Source: Methylobacterium sp. Leaf117 (GTDB lineage: Bacteria > Pseudomonadota > Alphaproteobacteria > Rhizobiales > Beijerinckiaceae). Taken from it: a DNA stretch of 38,696 nucleotides. Location of the stretch: assembly GCF_001422985.1 (NCBI RefSeq), contig NZ_LMNL01000009.1:1-38696 (forward strand), given 5' to 3'. The position numbers and the translations under genes were made by a program. Within the stretch, counting starts at the first letter, position 1. Each line of letters begins with the position of its first letter. Of this stretch, positions 24,291 through 33,754 are shown piece by piece. The notes under the pieces are model-generated. The model was given only the letters and a program-made list of their open reading frames with translations. It had not been told where the DNA came from and did not search any database.

Positions 24291-25574
24291 TCAGATCCCG
24301 CCGCCCGCGACCTCGCGGGCTACGGCCCGGCGGCCGATGTCGCGGCGGCAGAAGCCCTCCGGCCAGTCGATCCGGGCCACCGCCGCGTAGGCGCGGGCCT
24401 GGGCCTCCATCATGCTCTCGCCGAGCGCGGTGACGGCGAGCACCCGGCCGCCATCGGCGAAGAGCCGCCCGTCCTCGGCACGGGTGCCGGCCTGGAACAC
24501 CAGGATGTCGTCGCTCTGGCCCGCCGCCGCGAGGCCCCGGATCTCCGACCCGCGCAGGACCGTGCCGGGATAGCCCGCCGCCGCCATGACCACTGTGAGG
24601 GCCGCGCGTCGCAGGTCGAACTCGAGGGCGATCCCGGACACGTCGCCCTCGCAGGCCGCCAACAGGGCGGGCACCAGGTCCGAGGCGAGGCGAGGCATCA
24701 GCACCTGGGCCTCCGGGTCACCGAAGCGGGTGTTGTACTCGATCAGCTTCGGACCATCGGCGGTCAGCATCAGACCGGCATAGAGGATGCCGGTGAAGGG
24801 GGTACCGCGCGCGCGCATGCCGTCCAGCGTCGGAGTGATGATGGTGTCCATCACCTCCTGCTCCAGGGCCGGCGTCAGGATGGTGGCCGGGGAATACGCG
24901 CCCATGCCCCCGGTATTCGGGCCGCGGTCCCCGTCGAAAACACGCTTGTGGTCCTGGGCCGTGCCCACCGACACCGCACGGGTGCCGTCGCAGAGGGCGA
25001 AGAAGCTCGCCTCTTCGCCGAACAGGCATTCCTCGATCACGATCTCGGCGCCGGGCTCCTCGAACAGGGCGCGCACCGCGCTTTCCGCCTGATCCCGGGT
25101 CTCGGCCACGACCACGCCCTTGCCGGCGGCAAGACCGTCGGCCTTCACCACGATGGGGGCGCCGTGCTCAGCGAGGTAGGCCAGAGCAGGCTCGAGAGCC
25201 TGGAAGCGGGCGAAGGCGGCGGTCGGGATGCCGACCTCGGCGCAGAGATCCTTGGTGAAACCCTTCGACCCTTCGAGCTGCGCGGCGGCCCGGGTCGGGC
25301 CGAACACCCGGACGCCCGCCGCCTGGAGGTCGTCGACGAGGCCTGCCACCAGGGGCGCCTCCGGCCCGACGACGACGAGGCCGATGCGCTCGGATGCACA
25401 GAAAGCGCGGACCGCCGCATGATCGGAGACGGCGAGGTCCGGCCGGTTCTCACCGAAATCCGACGTGCCGGGATTGCCCGGTGCGGTGAACAGTCGGCTG
25501 CAGAGGGGGCTCTTGGCGATGGCGTAGGCCAGGGCGTGTTCGCGCCCACCCGAGCCGATGAGGAGGATGTTCAT
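24291..25574 (-). CDS. purD: Phosphoribosylamine-glycine ligase
   Basis: ATP-grasp enzyme of 427 residues catalysing the second step of purine synthesis: phosphoribosylamine plus glycine and ATP gives GAR. The N-terminal [16 protein letters not shown], the [10 protein letters not shown] segment, the ATP-grasp lysine motif [16 protein letters not shown], and [12 protein letters not shown] with RFGDPEAQ are all present. I chose the ATG at 25574; a TTG at 25592 adds six residues without homology. It is transcribed opposite to rsgA and divergently from the small gene and xseA on the other side. Confidence 0.96.
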   Translation of the reverse strand: MNILLIGSGGREHALAYAIAKSPLCSRLFTAPGNPGTSDFGENRPDLAVSDHAAVRAFCASERIGLVVVGPEAPLVAGLVDDLQAAGVRVFGPTRAAAQLEGSKGFTKDLCAEVGIPTAAFARFQALEPALAYLAEHGAPIVVKADGLAAGKGVVVAETRDQAESAVRALFEEPGAEIVIEECLFGEEASFFALCDGTRAVSVGTAQDHKRVFDGDRGPNTGGMGAYSPATILTPALEQEVMDTIITPTLDGMRARGTPFTGILYAGLMLTADGPKLIEYNTRFGDPEAQVLMPRLASDLVPALLAACEGDVSGIALEFDLRRAALTVVMAAAGYPGTVLRGSEIRGLAAAGQSDDILVFQAGTRAEDGRLFADGGRVLAVTALGESMMEAQARAYAAVARIDWPEGFCRRDIGRRAVAREVAGGGI

Positions 25575-25688
25575 GGGGGTGATGTTCCCCAAAAGCCGTT
25601 CGTTGAAAAGGCCGATTCACCGCTAAGACCGTCAATGTGCACGGGAAGCGCTCTGCGGAAGGGGGGGAGGGCCGTACTCTCGCCGCAG

Positions 25689-25712
25689 AACCGAGATCCA
25701 ATGGCATCGGTT
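25689..25712. promoter_or_regulatory. Inverted repeat upstream of purD
   Basis: GAACCGA and TCGGTTC (outer limits 25688 and 25713) flank a 12-base spacer within the purD/xseA divergent region. It could be an operator or a hairpin. No purine riboswitch core is recognisable here. Confidence 0.3.
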
Positions 25713-25761
25713 CTCCTCCTTTGGCGTGGAACGAACGAACCGGAGTCACGTTGTGACAATC

Positions 25762-25974
25762 ATGCCAGGCTGTCGCAAATCCGTTCCGTATTTGATGGCG
25801 CCGCCTCCGACCCGAGGCGTCAGTGCCTCACATTACCTGACATGGGGCCGTGTGCCGGTGCGGGCGTGCAACGACAATCACAGCCTGGACGCACTGCCGA
25901 TTTGGCGGATGGCCCTGGCGATCTGCGCTGTTCCAGTCGCTTCCGTCTTGGTGATCCTGTCGATTCTGATGTGA
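25762..25974 (+). CDS. Possible small single-pass membrane protein
   Basis: A short frame in the 437-base purD-xseA gap. Its C-terminal 25 residues (WRMALAICAVPVASVLVILSILM) form a convincing membrane helix, preceded by a hydrophilic stretch with ACNDNHSLDALP. The start is unclear: ATG 25762 gives 70 residues, ATG 25795 fewer, and GTG 25852, with GGGG upstream, gives a 40-residue peptide that is mostly the helix. I do not recognise a family. The strong hydrophobic C-terminus is the main reason to list it; it may not be expressed. Confidence 0.4.
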   Translation: MPGCRKSVPYLMAPPPTRGVSASHYLTWGRVPVRACNDNHSLDALPIWRMALAICAVPVASVLVILSILM

Positions 25975-26011
25975 CCCGGCGGCGAACGCGCCTCCTACTT
26001 TACCTGGGGCT

Positions 26012-27760
26012 ATGCCAGGCCTAGCGTCCGCCGCCATGGCCGTCCCCCCTCCGCCTTCCAAACCTGCCGCATCGTCCGGCCCAGTGTCCAACGTGCCCGA
26101 ATGGTCGGTCGGCGACCTCGCCTCCGCCCTGAAGCGAACGCTGGAGGATGCCTTCGGCCATGTTCGGCTGCGCGGCGAAATCTCGGGTTTCCGCGGCCAG
26201 CACAGCTCCGGTCACGCCTACTTCTCGCTGAAGGACGGCTCGGCTCGCATCGATGCGGTGGTCTGGAAGGGCACCTTCAACCGCCTGCGGCAGCGGCCTC
26301 AGGAAGGGCTCGAGGTCGTCGCCACCGGCCGGATCACGACCTTCCCGGGCAAGTCCTCCTACCAGATCGTCATCGAGACCCTGGAGCCGGCTGGCATCGG
26401 GGCCTGGATGGCATTGCTGGAGGAGCGCAAGCGGGTGCTGGCGGCCGAGGGCCTGTTCGCCTCCGAGCGCAAGCGGCCGATCCCCTACTTGCCCCGCATC
26501 GTCGGAGTGGTGACCTCGCCCACCGGCGCCGTCATCCGCGACATCCTGCACCGGCTCGCAGACCGCTTCGCCCGGCCCGTTCTGGTCTGGCCGGTGCGGG
26601 TGCAGGGCGAGGGGGCGGCCGAGGAGATCGCGGCGGCGATCCGGGGCTTCAACGCCCTGGTGCCCGGGGGCGCGATCCCGCGTCCCGAGGTCCTCATCGT
26701 GGCGCGGGGCGGCGGTTCGATCGAGGATCTGTGGGCCTTCAACGAGGAATGCGTGGTGCGCGCAGCCTCGGAGTCGGAGATTCCGCTGATCTCGGCGGTG
26801 GGCCACGAGACCGACACCACCCTGATCGACTTCGTTTCCGACCGGCGGGCACCGACCCCGACGGGGGCCGCCGAGATGGCGGTTCCGGTGCGGGCGGACC
26901 TGGTGGCCGAGGTGGTCGACCTCGGGCGGCGCCAGCGCGAGGCGGTTCAGCGCCGTCTCGACCGGGAGCGCAGCGACCTGCGCGCCCTGGTGCGGGCGAT
27001 GCCGGATGTCGACGCCTTCCTGGCTGGCAAGCGCCAGCGCCTCGACCTCGCCGAGGCCCGGCTCGGACCGGCTCTCGCGGGCAATGCCCGGGTGTTCCGG
27101 CTCCGCGTGGCGCGCCTCGTGGAGCGCTTCGCCCGGCACCCGCCGACCCTGGCTCTGGCGCAGGCGCAGGGCCGGCTGGCCCGGATCGGCGAGCGGCCCG
27201 GCGCCGCGCTGCGCCATGACGTGGCGCGAAAAGGCGAGGGATTGTCGTACCTTGGCCGTCGCCTCGTGTTGGCCCGCGAGGGCACCCTCGGGCGGGTCCG
27301 GGCCGAGCAGGCGCGAAGCCGCGACCGCCTCGGCGCGCTGCAGGCCCGCCTCGTCCAGGCCGGGGACCGCCTGACCGAGCGCCGGGCGGACCGGCTGGCC
27401 GGGCTGGCGGGTTTGCTCGGATCGCTGAGCTACCGGGCCGTGCTGGCCCGGGGCTACGCCCTGGTGCGGGACGCCGAGGGCCAGCCGGTCCGCATCGCCG
27501 CGCAGGCCACACCGGCGATGACCCTCGAATTCGCCGATGGATTCGTCGACGTGCGACGCGATGAAATACAACGAGGGTTTCGTCACGGTCACGGCGATTC
27601 GGGCTCCCCGCGCGCACCGGACCCGGCCGACGCGGGCCTGGACCCCGCGCCGCGAAAATCCGCCGCGAAACGGGCCCCGCCCCGGAAGAAGGGCGCCGCC
27701 CAGGAGCCGCAGCCGGAGGTCGCCGCCGCGACCCGGCAGGGGACCCTGTTCGAACTCTGA
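26012..27760 (+). CDS. xseA: Exodeoxyribonuclease VII large subunit
   Basis: Large subunit of the single-strand-specific exonuclease ExoVII, 582 residues, which acts in repair and recombination with XseB (not in this window). The N-terminal OB domain binds DNA (WSVGDLASALKRTLEDAFGHVRLRGEISGF). The catalytic core shows VGVVTSPTGAVIRDI, ARGGGSIEDLWAFNEE and ISAVGHETDTTLIDFVSDRRAPTPTGAAE. A long coiled-coil region follows. The last 60 residues form a Pro/Lys/Ala-rich tail (APRKSAAKRAPPRKKGAA) longer than in the E. coli enzyme (456 residues). Start at ATG 26012; ATG 26036 is possible. Confidence 0.94.
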   Translation: MPGLASAAMAVPPPPSKPAASSGPVSNVPEWSVGDLASALKRTLEDAFGHVRLRGEISGFRGQHSSGHAYFSLKDGSARIDAVVWKGTFNRLRQRPQEGLEVVATGRITTFPGKSSYQIVIETLEPAGIGAWMALLEERKRVLAAEGLFASERKRPIPYLPRIVGVVTSPTGAVIRDILHRLADRFARPVLVWPVRVQGEGAAEEIAAAIRGFNALVPGGAIPRPEVLIVARGGGSIEDLWAFNEECVVRAASESEIPLISAVGHETDTTLIDFVSDRRAPTPTGAAEMAVPVRADLVAEVVDLGRRQREAVQRRLDRERSDLRALVRAMPDVDAFLAGKRQRLDLAEARLGPALAGNARVFRLRVARLVERFARHPPTLALAQAQGRLARIGERPGAALRHDVARKGEGLSYLGRRLVLAREGTLGRVRAEQARSRDRLGALQARLVQAGDRLTERRADRLAGLAGLLGSLSYRAVLARGYALVRDAEGQPVRIAAQATPAMTLEFADGFVDVRRDEIQRGFRHGHGDSGSPRAPDPADAGLDPAPRKSAAKRAPPRKKGAAQEPQPEVAAATRQGTLFEL

Positions 27761-27990
27761 CCGGATGACCGGAGCGGTGGCCGGGGCGCAACGCCGGCGA
27801 TGGCATGCGTCGGCCGGGGAGGACCTGCGTGTTCCGCGGCACCCGCAGCGGGTTGACGAACCGGGCGGGGTTTGCGACCGCACCGGCAGCACGGCATGGC
27901 GCATGCCTTCGGGAACCTTGCCTGATCAGGAGCCCGCCTCGCGGGACACCCGGCGGGATGCGACCGCGGCCAGGCGGCAGGAGAGGCGGA

Positions 27991-28218
27991 ATGACGACGA
28001 CGATCGACAGCGCACAGAAGCTCCACCTCGTCTTCGGAGGCGAGCTGGAGAACCTGGACGGCGTGAACTTCCGCGACGTGAAGGATCTCGACATCGTCGG
28101 CATCTTTCCGGACTACGCCTCGGCGCAGACGGCCTGGAAGGCCAAGGCACAATCGACGGTTGACAGCGCCCAGACGCGCTACTTCATCGTGCACCTGCAC
28201 AGCCTGCTCGAGCCCTGA
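27991..28218 (+). CDS. DUF4170 family protein
   Basis: A 75-residue protein matching the alphaproteobacterial DUF4170 family as I know it: QKLHLVFGGELENL, then DLDIVGIFPDYASAQTAWKAKAQSTVDSAQTRYFIVHLH and a final LLEP. The ATG at 27991 follows a clear CAGGAGAGGCGGA ribosome binding site; the frame is open upstream but without homology. It lies just before prs. Function unknown. The compact mixed alpha/beta pattern suggests a small soluble domain, perhaps a regulator or chaperone, but this is a guess. Confidence 0.85.
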   Translation: MTTTIDSAQKLHLVFGGELENLDGVNFRDVKDLDIVGIFPDYASAQTAWKAKAQSTVDSAQTRYFIVHLHSLLEP

Positions 28219-28265
28219 GACCCGCGACCTGGCTTCGTAATCCAGGTGAAGGCTGCGTGAAGGCA

Positions 28266-28294
28266 TTGTGACGCCCCGGTCGCGGCTGGTATGA
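28266..28294 (+). promoter_or_regulatory. Possible prs promoter
   Basis: TTGTGA (28266-28271) and GTATGA (28289-28294) are 17 bases apart, 73 bases before the prs start codon. The match to the alphaproteobacterial consensus is moderate. Confidence 0.35.
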
Positions 28295-28366
28295 GCGCGA
28301 CAGCGAGGGCTTGCCCGAAGCGACGACGGGACGCCCCCCCAAGGATCGCGAGATGAAGACCCCGGC

Positions 28367-29311
28367 ATGAAGTCCTCGATCAAGATCATTGCCGGCAATG
28401 CGAGCCGGCCATTGGCCGAGGCGATCGCAGCCTATCTCGAATTGCCGCTGGCCAAGTGCATGGTCCGGCGTTTCGCCGATATGGAGATCTTCGTCGAGCT
28501 CCAGGAGAACGTGCGCGGCGAGGACGTGTTCATCGTCCAGTCGACCTCGTTCCCGGCCAACGATCACCTGATGGAACTGCTCATCATGATCGATGCGGCG
28601 CGGCGTTCCTCGGCCCGGCGCATCACCGCGGTGATCCCGTATTTCGGCTATGCCCGCCAGGACCGGCGCACCTCCGGCCGCACGCCGATCTCGGCCAAGC
28701 TGGTGGCCAACCTGATCACCGAGGCCGGCGCCGACCGTGTCATGACCCTCGATCTCCATGCCGGGCAGATCCAGGGCTTCTTCGACATCCCGACCGACAA
28801 CCTGTTCGCCGCTCCCGTGAAGGTGCGCGACATCAAGGAGCGGCTCGACCCCAAGGACTGGATGGTGGTGTCGCCCGACGTCGGCGGTGTGGTCCGCGCC
28901 CGCGCCATCGCCAAGCGCATCGACGCCACCCTGGCGATCGTCGACAAGCGCCGCGAGCGCCCCGGCGAATCCGAGGTGATGAACATCATCGGCGAGGTCG
29001 AGGGCCGCTCCTGCATCCTCGTCGACGACATCGTCGATTCGGGCGGCACGCTGGTGAACGCCGCCGAAGCCCTGCTCAACGCCGGCGCCAAGGACGTCTC
29101 CGCCTACATCACGCACGGGGTGCTCTCGGGCGGCGCGGTCTCGCGCATCGCCGCCTCCCGGATGAAGGAACTGGTGATCACCGATTCGATCCAGCCGACG
29201 CAGGCGGTCAAGCTCGCCCGCAACATCCGGGTCGCAACCATCGCGCCCCTGCTGGGCGAGGCCATCGGCCGGACCGCGACCGAATCGAGCGTGTCGAGCC
29301 TGTTCACCTGA
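28367..29311 (+). CDS. prs: Ribose-phosphate pyrophosphokinase
   Basis: Class I PRPP synthetase of 314 residues: ribose 5-phosphate plus ATP gives PRPP and AMP. PRPP feeds purine, pyrimidine, histidine and tryptophan synthesis, so it links to purD, trpF and trpB in this window. Signatures are the ATP loop around [19 protein letters not shown], the [18 protein letters not shown] motif, and the PRPP-binding loop [13 protein letters not shown]. Length is normal for the family. The N-terminus [17 protein letters not shown] is typical for the class. Confidence 0.97.
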   Translation: MKSSIKIIAGNASRPLAEAIAAYLELPLAKCMVRRFADMEIFVELQENVRGEDVFIVQSTSFPANDHLMELLIMIDAARRSSARRITAVIPYFGYARQDRRTSGRTPISAKLVANLITEAGADRVMTLDLHAGQIQGFFDIPTDNLFAAPVKVRDIKERLDPKDWMVVSPDVGGVVRARAIAKRIDATLAIVDKRRERPGESEVMNIIGEVEGRSCILVDDIVDSGGTLVNAAEALLNAGAKDVSAYITHGVLSGGAVSRIAASRMKELVITDSIQPTQAVKLARNIRVATIAPLLGEAIGRTATESSVSSLFT

Positions 29312-29382
29312 GGCGCGGCCCCGAAAAAATCCCGAACCGCTTTCACGGCCGTGCCCGATCCTGCGGGTGCAGCGGATCGCAA

Positions 29383-29412
29383 TTGCCTTGACCCCACGGA
29401 AACCTGTATAGA
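29383..29412 (+). promoter_or_regulatory. Possible trcR promoter
   Basis: TTGCCT (29383-29388) and TATAGA (29407-29412) are 18 bases apart, about 120 bases before the trcR start codon. A TTGACC at 29388-29393 overlaps but is spaced too closely to that -10. Confidence 0.4.
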
Positions 29413-29534
29413 CGGCGCTTCCCTATTGCAGCGTTGAGACGGGATGCTGCCGGCCACTCTCGGGCCGGAGCGAGCGACGCCCTGTCGGCGGCGCCCCGAT
29501 GACCCGTCCCGCCCGAACCTGTTGGAGTAGCCCG

Positions 29535-30245
29535 ATGTCCCAAGGCCCGCTGATGCCGAAGGCCACCGCCGTGTGGCTGGTGGAGAACACCTCGCTGGCC
29601 TTCGAGCAGATCGCCGATTTCTGCAAGCTGCACCCCCTCGAGGTGAAGGGCATCGCCGACGGCGAAGTCGCGGCCGGCATCAAGGGCCTCGATCCGATCA
29701 CCACGGGCCAGCTCACCCGCGACGAGATCGAGAAGGCGCAGAAGAGCCCGAACTACAAGCTCAAGGTCGCGGTCTCGAAGGTGAAGCTGCCCGAGGTCAA
29801 GCGCACCACCAAGGGTCCGCGCTACACGCCCCTGTCGCGCCGCCAGGACCGGCCCAACGCCATCCTGTGGCTGCTGCGCAACCACCCCGAACTCAAGGAT
29901 GCGCAGATCATCCGCCTCGTCGGCACCACCAAGTCGACGATCCAGCAGATCCGCGAGCGCACCCACTGGAACTCCGCCTCGCTGCAGCCGATGGACCCGG
30001 TGACCCTCGGCCTCTGCACGCAGATCGACCTCGATTTCGAAGTCCAGCGCTCGGCCAAGGATCGTCCGGCCAACATGCCGGTGGACGGCGGCGCCACGCT
30101 GCTGCCGACCGAGGTTTCGACCGCCACCGACTACACCGAGTCCGACGAGCACCACCGCACCGCCCGCGACGAGAAGCTCAACGCCGATTCGGTGTTCGCC
30201 AAGCTCAAGGGCATGCGCAGCACCGAGGACGACGACGAGGACTGA
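29535..30245 (+). CDS. trcR: Cell-cycle transcriptional regulator TrcR (DUF1013)
   Basis: A 236-residue protein of the alphaproteobacterial DUF1013/TrcR family. The start MSQGPLMPKATAVWLVENTSLAFEQIADFC, the GIADGEVAAGIKGLDPI segment, and the region around RRQDRPNAILWLLRNHPEL with QIIRLVGTTKSTIQQIRERTHWN are hallmarks. The latter part is a helix-turn-helix-like segment. The family is associated with RNA polymerase and cell-cycle gene control. GGAG lies eight bases before the ATG at 29535. The C-terminus is acidic (STEDDDED). It is a single-gene unit with a good terminator. Confidence 0.9.
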   Translation: MSQGPLMPKATAVWLVENTSLAFEQIADFCKLHPLEVKGIADGEVAAGIKGLDPITTGQLTRDEIEKAQKSPNYKLKVAVSKVKLPEVKRTTKGPRYTPLSRRQDRPNAILWLLRNHPELKDAQIIRLVGTTKSTIQQIRERTHWNSASLQPMDPVTLGLCTQIDLDFEVQRSAKDRPANMPVDGGATLLPTEVSTATDYTESDEHHRTARDEKLNADSVFAKLKGMRSTEDDDED

Positions 30246-30272
30246 CACGTCCCGTACGCGCCGTGCAGACCG

Positions 30273-30304
30273 ATCCCCGCAGCCTAGCCGCGGGGATTTT
30301 TCGT
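30273..30304 (+). terminator. Rho-independent terminator of trcR
   Basis: ATCCCCGC (30273-30280) pairs with GCGGGGAT (30290-30297) around a nine-base loop, followed by TTTTTCG. Confidence 0.85.
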
Positions 30305-30399
30305 TTCCGAGACCGAAGCGGCCCGGGCGCCCGGCCAGTTGCCGGATGACCGGCAATCGGCTATGCAACCGCCGTTCTCCGATCGGAATCGACGAGTCT

Positions 30400-30483
30400 C
30401 GGCAGGGTCCTGCCGGGCCGCGTCCCCGTTGGAGGACCGCTCTCGACCATCGCTTGAGAATGCGTCGGCCCTCCTTCGGGAGG
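30400..30483 (+). promoter_or_regulatory. rpsA leader with two hairpins
   Basis: The 339-base gap between trcR and rpsA holds no gene. Two hairpin-forming repeats lie in its second half: CGGCAGG-GT-CCTGCCG (30400-30415), and CCTCC-TTCG-GGAGG (30470-30483) with a stable UUCG loop about 100 bases before the start codon. Ribosomal protein S1 is known to control its own mRNA through leader structures in gammaproteobacteria. A similar role here is inference. Confidence 0.4.
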
Positions 30484-30584
30484 TTGAGCCCGTCGGGTCC
30501 AGGACCCCGGGCGGCGACGTCGAGGGTGTCCCGTCACACGAGCCGCCGATGCCGGCCTCCCGATGAGGCCTGTCAGGAGACAGA

Positions 30585-32315
30585 ATGACTGCTGGTAACG
30601 CCCTACAGCGTAGCCCGAGCCGCGACGATTTCGCAGCTCTTCTCGAGGAGTCCTTCCTCGAACACGAGATCACCGAAGGGTCCGTCGTCAAGGGTCGCGT
30701 CGTCGCGATCGAGAAGGACGTGGCCGTCATCGACATCGGCGCCAAGACGGAAGGCCGTGTCGCTCTCAAGGAATTCAACGGCCCCGGCCGCGAAGGCGAA
30801 CTCGCCGTCGGCGACGAGGTCGAGGTCTATGTCGACCGCATCGAGAATGCGCTCGGCGAGGCCGTCATCTCGCGCGACAAGGCGCGCCGCGAGGAGAGCT
30901 GGGTCAAGCTCGAGAAGGCCTTCGAGGCCAACGAGCGCGTCACCGGCGCGATCTTCAACCAGGTCAAGGGCGGCTACACCGTCGATCTCGACGGCGCCGT
31001 GGCGTTCCTGCCGCGCTCCCAGGTCGACATCCGCCCCGTGCGCGACGTCACCCCGCTGCTGGGCACCCCGCAGCCGTTCCAGATCCTCAAGATGGATCGC
31101 CGCCGCGGCAACATCGTCGTGTCGCGCCGGACCGTCCTCGAGGAGAGCCGCGCCGAGCAGCGCTCCGAGCTGGTGGCCAACCTCGAGGAAGGCCAGGTCA
31201 TCGACGGCGTCGTCAAGAACATCACCGAATACGGTGCGTTCGTCGACCTCGGCGGCATCGACGGCCTGCTCCACGTCACCGACATGGCATGGCGCCGCGT
31301 GAACCATCCGTCCGAGGTCGTGACCATCGGCCAGACGGTCAAGGTCAAGATCATCAAGATCAACCACGAGACCCACCGCATCTCGCTCGGCATCAAGCAG
31401 CTGCTCGCCGATCCGTGGGAGGGCATCGCCCAGCGCTACCCGGTCGACGCCAAGCTCAAGGGCCGCGTGACCAACATCACCGATTACGGCGCCTTCGTGG
31501 AGCTGGAGCCGGGCATCGAAGGCCTGATCCACGTCTCCGAGATGTCCTGGACGAAGAAGAACGTCCACCCGGGCAAGATCGTCTCCACCTCGCAGGAAGT
31601 GGAAGTGCAGATCCTCGAGGTCGATCCGGTCAAGCGCCGCATCTCGCTCGGCCTTAAGCAGACCCTCCAGAACCCCTGGGAGGCCTTCGCCCAGCAGCAT
31701 CCGGTGGGCTCCGAGGTCGAGGGCGAGGTCAAGAACAAGACCGAGTTCGGCCTGTTCATCGGCCTCGACGGCGATGTCGACGGCATGGTCCACCTGTCGG
31801 ATCTCGACTGGAACCGTCCCGGCGAGCAGGTCATCGAGGAGTTCAAGAAGGGCGACATGCTGCGCGCCCAGGTTCTCGACGTCGATGTCGAGAAGGAGCG
31901 CATCTCGCTCGGCGTGAAGCAGCTCGGCGGCGACCCCTTCACGGAAGCCGGTGACCTCAAGAAGGGTCAGATCGTGACCTGCGAAGTGGTGGACGTGAAG
32001 GATTCGGGCGTCGACGTGAAGATCGTCGACACCGACCTGACGACCTTCATCCGCCGGGCCGAGTTGGCCCGCGACCGTGGCGACCAGCGCCCCGAGCGCT
32101 TCGCCGCCGGCGAGAAGTTCGACGCCCGCGTGATCCAGTTCGACCGCAAGGCGCGCCGGGTCCAGCTCTCGATCAAGGCCCTCGAGATGGCCGAAGAGAA
32201 GGAGGCGATGGCCCAGTTCGGTTCGACCGATTCGGGTGCCTCGCTCGGCGAGATCCTCGGCGCGGCCTTCAAGAAGGCCCGCACCAGCGACGACAAGGAC
32301 GAGTCGCAGGACTAA
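30585..32315 (+). CDS. rpsA: 30S ribosomal protein S1
   Basis: Ribosomal protein of 576 residues that binds mRNA and aids translation initiation. Six S1 repeats can be seen. The third to sixth are the most regular, for example VVKNITEYGAFVDLGGIDGLLHVTDM and GRVTNITDYGAFVELEPGIEGLIHVSEMSW. GGAG lies seven bases before the ATG. It is a little longer than the E. coli protein (557). Unlike in many bacteria, cmk is not directly upstream. It ends in two strong hairpins. Confidence 0.97.
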   Translation: MTAGNALQRSPSRDDFAALLEESFLEHEITEGSVVKGRVVAIEKDVAVIDIGAKTEGRVALKEFNGPGREGELAVGDEVEVYVDRIENALGEAVISRDKARREESWVKLEKAFEANERVTGAIFNQVKGGYTVDLDGAVAFLPRSQVDIRPVRDVTPLLGTPQPFQILKMDRRRGNIVVSRRTVLEESRAEQRSELVANLEEGQVIDGVVKNITEYGAFVDLGGIDGLLHVTDMAWRRVNHPSEVVTIGQTVKVKIIKINHETHRISLGIKQLLADPWEGIAQRYPVDAKLKGRVTNITDYGAFVELEPGIEGLIHVSEMSWTKKNVHPGKIVSTSQEVEVQILEVDPVKRRISLGLKQTLQNPWEAFAQQHPVGSEVEGEVKNKTEFGLFIGLDGDVDGMVHLSDLDWNRPGEQVIEEFKKGDMLRAQVLDVDVEKERISLGVKQLGGDPFTEAGDLKKGQIVTCEVVDVKDSGVDVKIVDTDLTTFIRRAELARDRGDQRPERFAAGEKFDARVIQFDRKARRVQLSIKALEMAEEKEAMAQFGSTDSGASLGEILGAAFKKARTSDDKDESQD

Positions 32316-32327
32316 GCTTGGCGCGCG

Positions 32328-32406
32328 TGCCCCGGTCCTTCGGGACCGGGGCATCCGTCCCTCTCTTCGACGCCCGCGCGGGATCGCTTCCCGCGCGGGC
32401 GTTTTC
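32328..32406 (+). terminator. Tandem terminators after rpsA
   Basis: The first hairpin, TGCCCCGGTCC-TTCG-GGACCGGGGCA, lies at 32328-32353. The second has a 12-base-pair stem (32371-32382 with 32390-32401) followed by TTTTC. Together they should insulate rpsA from sppA. Confidence 0.88.
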
Positions 32407-32724
32407 GTATGCGCCCCGTCGCCGGATGGCCGGCCGCCCCCGCGACAGGCGCGACCGCCCCGGCCAGACGCCGCCCCGCAGGCCCCGCGACCTGCCCTCT
32501 TGTGGGTCCGGGCCGGGCAGCGCTAGAACACGGACCAAGGATGGTTTGCCCCGGGGTTTGCCCTGAGGACGCGTGACGCGACAAAGGCTTGGTGCAAATC
32601 GGCGGGGAGTGTGGGACAAGGATCGCCCGGCGCGCGGACGCGAGTCGGTGCGGGTCCCGCATCCGAACCCGGGCCTGAAAAACAATCCGCCGGTTCAGCC
32701 GGCGCGAGGGAGCAGAACCAGCGC
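32407..32724. other. Intergenic region between rpsA terminators and sppA
   Basis: No separate gene is seen. The sppA frame is open back to a GTG at 32611, but this part is low-complexity (Gly/Ala/Pro/Glu) and lacks a membrane signal. The sppA promoter is presumably here, though I could not pick a convincing -35/-10 pair. Confidence 0.5.
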
Positions 32725-33708
32725 ATGGCCGCGGATGCCGAACTTCTGATCGATCGCCGGCGCCTGCGCCGCAAGCTGTCCCTCTGGCGGGTGCTCGGCA
32801 TCGGCGGCCTCGTGGTCGCCGTGGGCGCGGTCGGCCTGCGGGTCCGCAGCGGCGACACCTTCGGCCTCGGCGGTCTGCGCCCGCAGATCGCCCGGATCTC
32901 GATCGGCGGCTTCATCGCCGGCAGCGAATCGACCACCAAGCTGATCGAGCGCGTGCGCGACGACGCCGCGGTCAAGGGCGTGGTGGTGTCGATCTCCTCG
33001 CCGGGCGGCACCACCACCGGCTCCGAGGAACTCTACCGCAACCTGCGCGCGCTCGCCGAGAAGAAGCCCATGGTGGCCTTCGTCGACGGCACGGCGGCGT
33101 CGGGCGCCTACATCGCGGCGATCGCGGCGGACCACATCGTGGCGCGCGAGACCGCGCTCGTCGGCTCCATCGGCGTGCTGTTCCAGTATCCGGACCTGTC
33201 GGGCCTGCTCGACAAGGTCGGGGTCAAGGTCGAGTCGGTGAAGTCGGCGCCGCTCAAGGCCGAGCCCTCGGGCTTCACCCCGACTTCGCCCGAGGCCCGC
33301 GCGGCGCTCGCCGCCGTGGTGGGCGACACCTACGGGTGGTTCAAGGGCCTGGTGGCCGACCGGCGCAAGATGTCCGACACGGAACTCGCCACCGTCTCGG
33401 ACGGACGGGTGTTCAGCGGCCGCCAGAGCGTGCCCCTGAAGCTCGTCGACGGCCTCGGCGGCGAGCGGCAGGCGGTCGCCTGGCTCGAGTCGCAGAAGGG
33501 CGTGGAGAAGAACCTGCCGGTGCTGGACTGGGAACCCGCCAAGAAGAGCGATTTCCGCCTGTGGTCGGCCCTCGGCCTCGGGGCCGATCTGATCGGGCTC
33601 GACGGCCTCGCCGCCCGCCTGCGCCAGGTCGGCGACGAGACGGCGGGGCTGGCTCAGGGCGGCCTCCTGGTGCTGTGGCGGCCCGGCCCCGCCGAGGCGG
33701 CCCGCTGA
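32725..33708 (+). CDS. sppA: Signal peptide peptidase SppA (S49 family)
   Basis: Membrane-anchored serine protease of 327 residues that cleaves leftover signal peptides in the membrane. A basic N-terminus and one transmembrane helix (about 21-41) are followed by the S49 domain. The nucleophile is S126 in DGTAASGAYIA. The general base is K178 in KSAPLKAEPSG, 52 residues later, the same spacing as in the short Bacillus enzyme (S147/K199). Other motifs are ISSPGGTTTGSEELY and LVGSIGVLFQYPD. I chose ATG 32725, with GAGGGAG upstream. It lies 46 bases before ihfB. Confidence 0.92.
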   Translation: MAADAELLIDRRRLRRKLSLWRVLGIGGLVVAVGAVGLRVRSGDTFGLGGLRPQIARISIGGFIAGSESTTKLIERVRDDAAVKGVVVSISSPGGTTTGSEELYRNLRALAEKKPMVAFVDGTAASGAYIAAIAADHIVARETALVGSIGVLFQYPDLSGLLDKVGVKVESVKSAPLKAEPSGFTPTSPEARAALAAVVGDTYGWFKGLVADRRKMSDTELATVSDGRVFSGRQSVPLKLVDGLGGERQAVAWLESQKGVEKNLPVLDWEPAKKSDFRLWSALGLGADLIGLDGLAARLRQVGDETAGLAQGGLLVLWRPGPAEAAR

Positions 33709-33754
33709 GGGTCCGCGCCCCGTCTTTCGTGCATGATTTCGTGAAGGCCCTCGC

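Noticed and set aside
25575..25761. Purine riboswitch before purD
   Set aside because: No conserved riboswitch core could be seen; only a simple inverted repeat is present.
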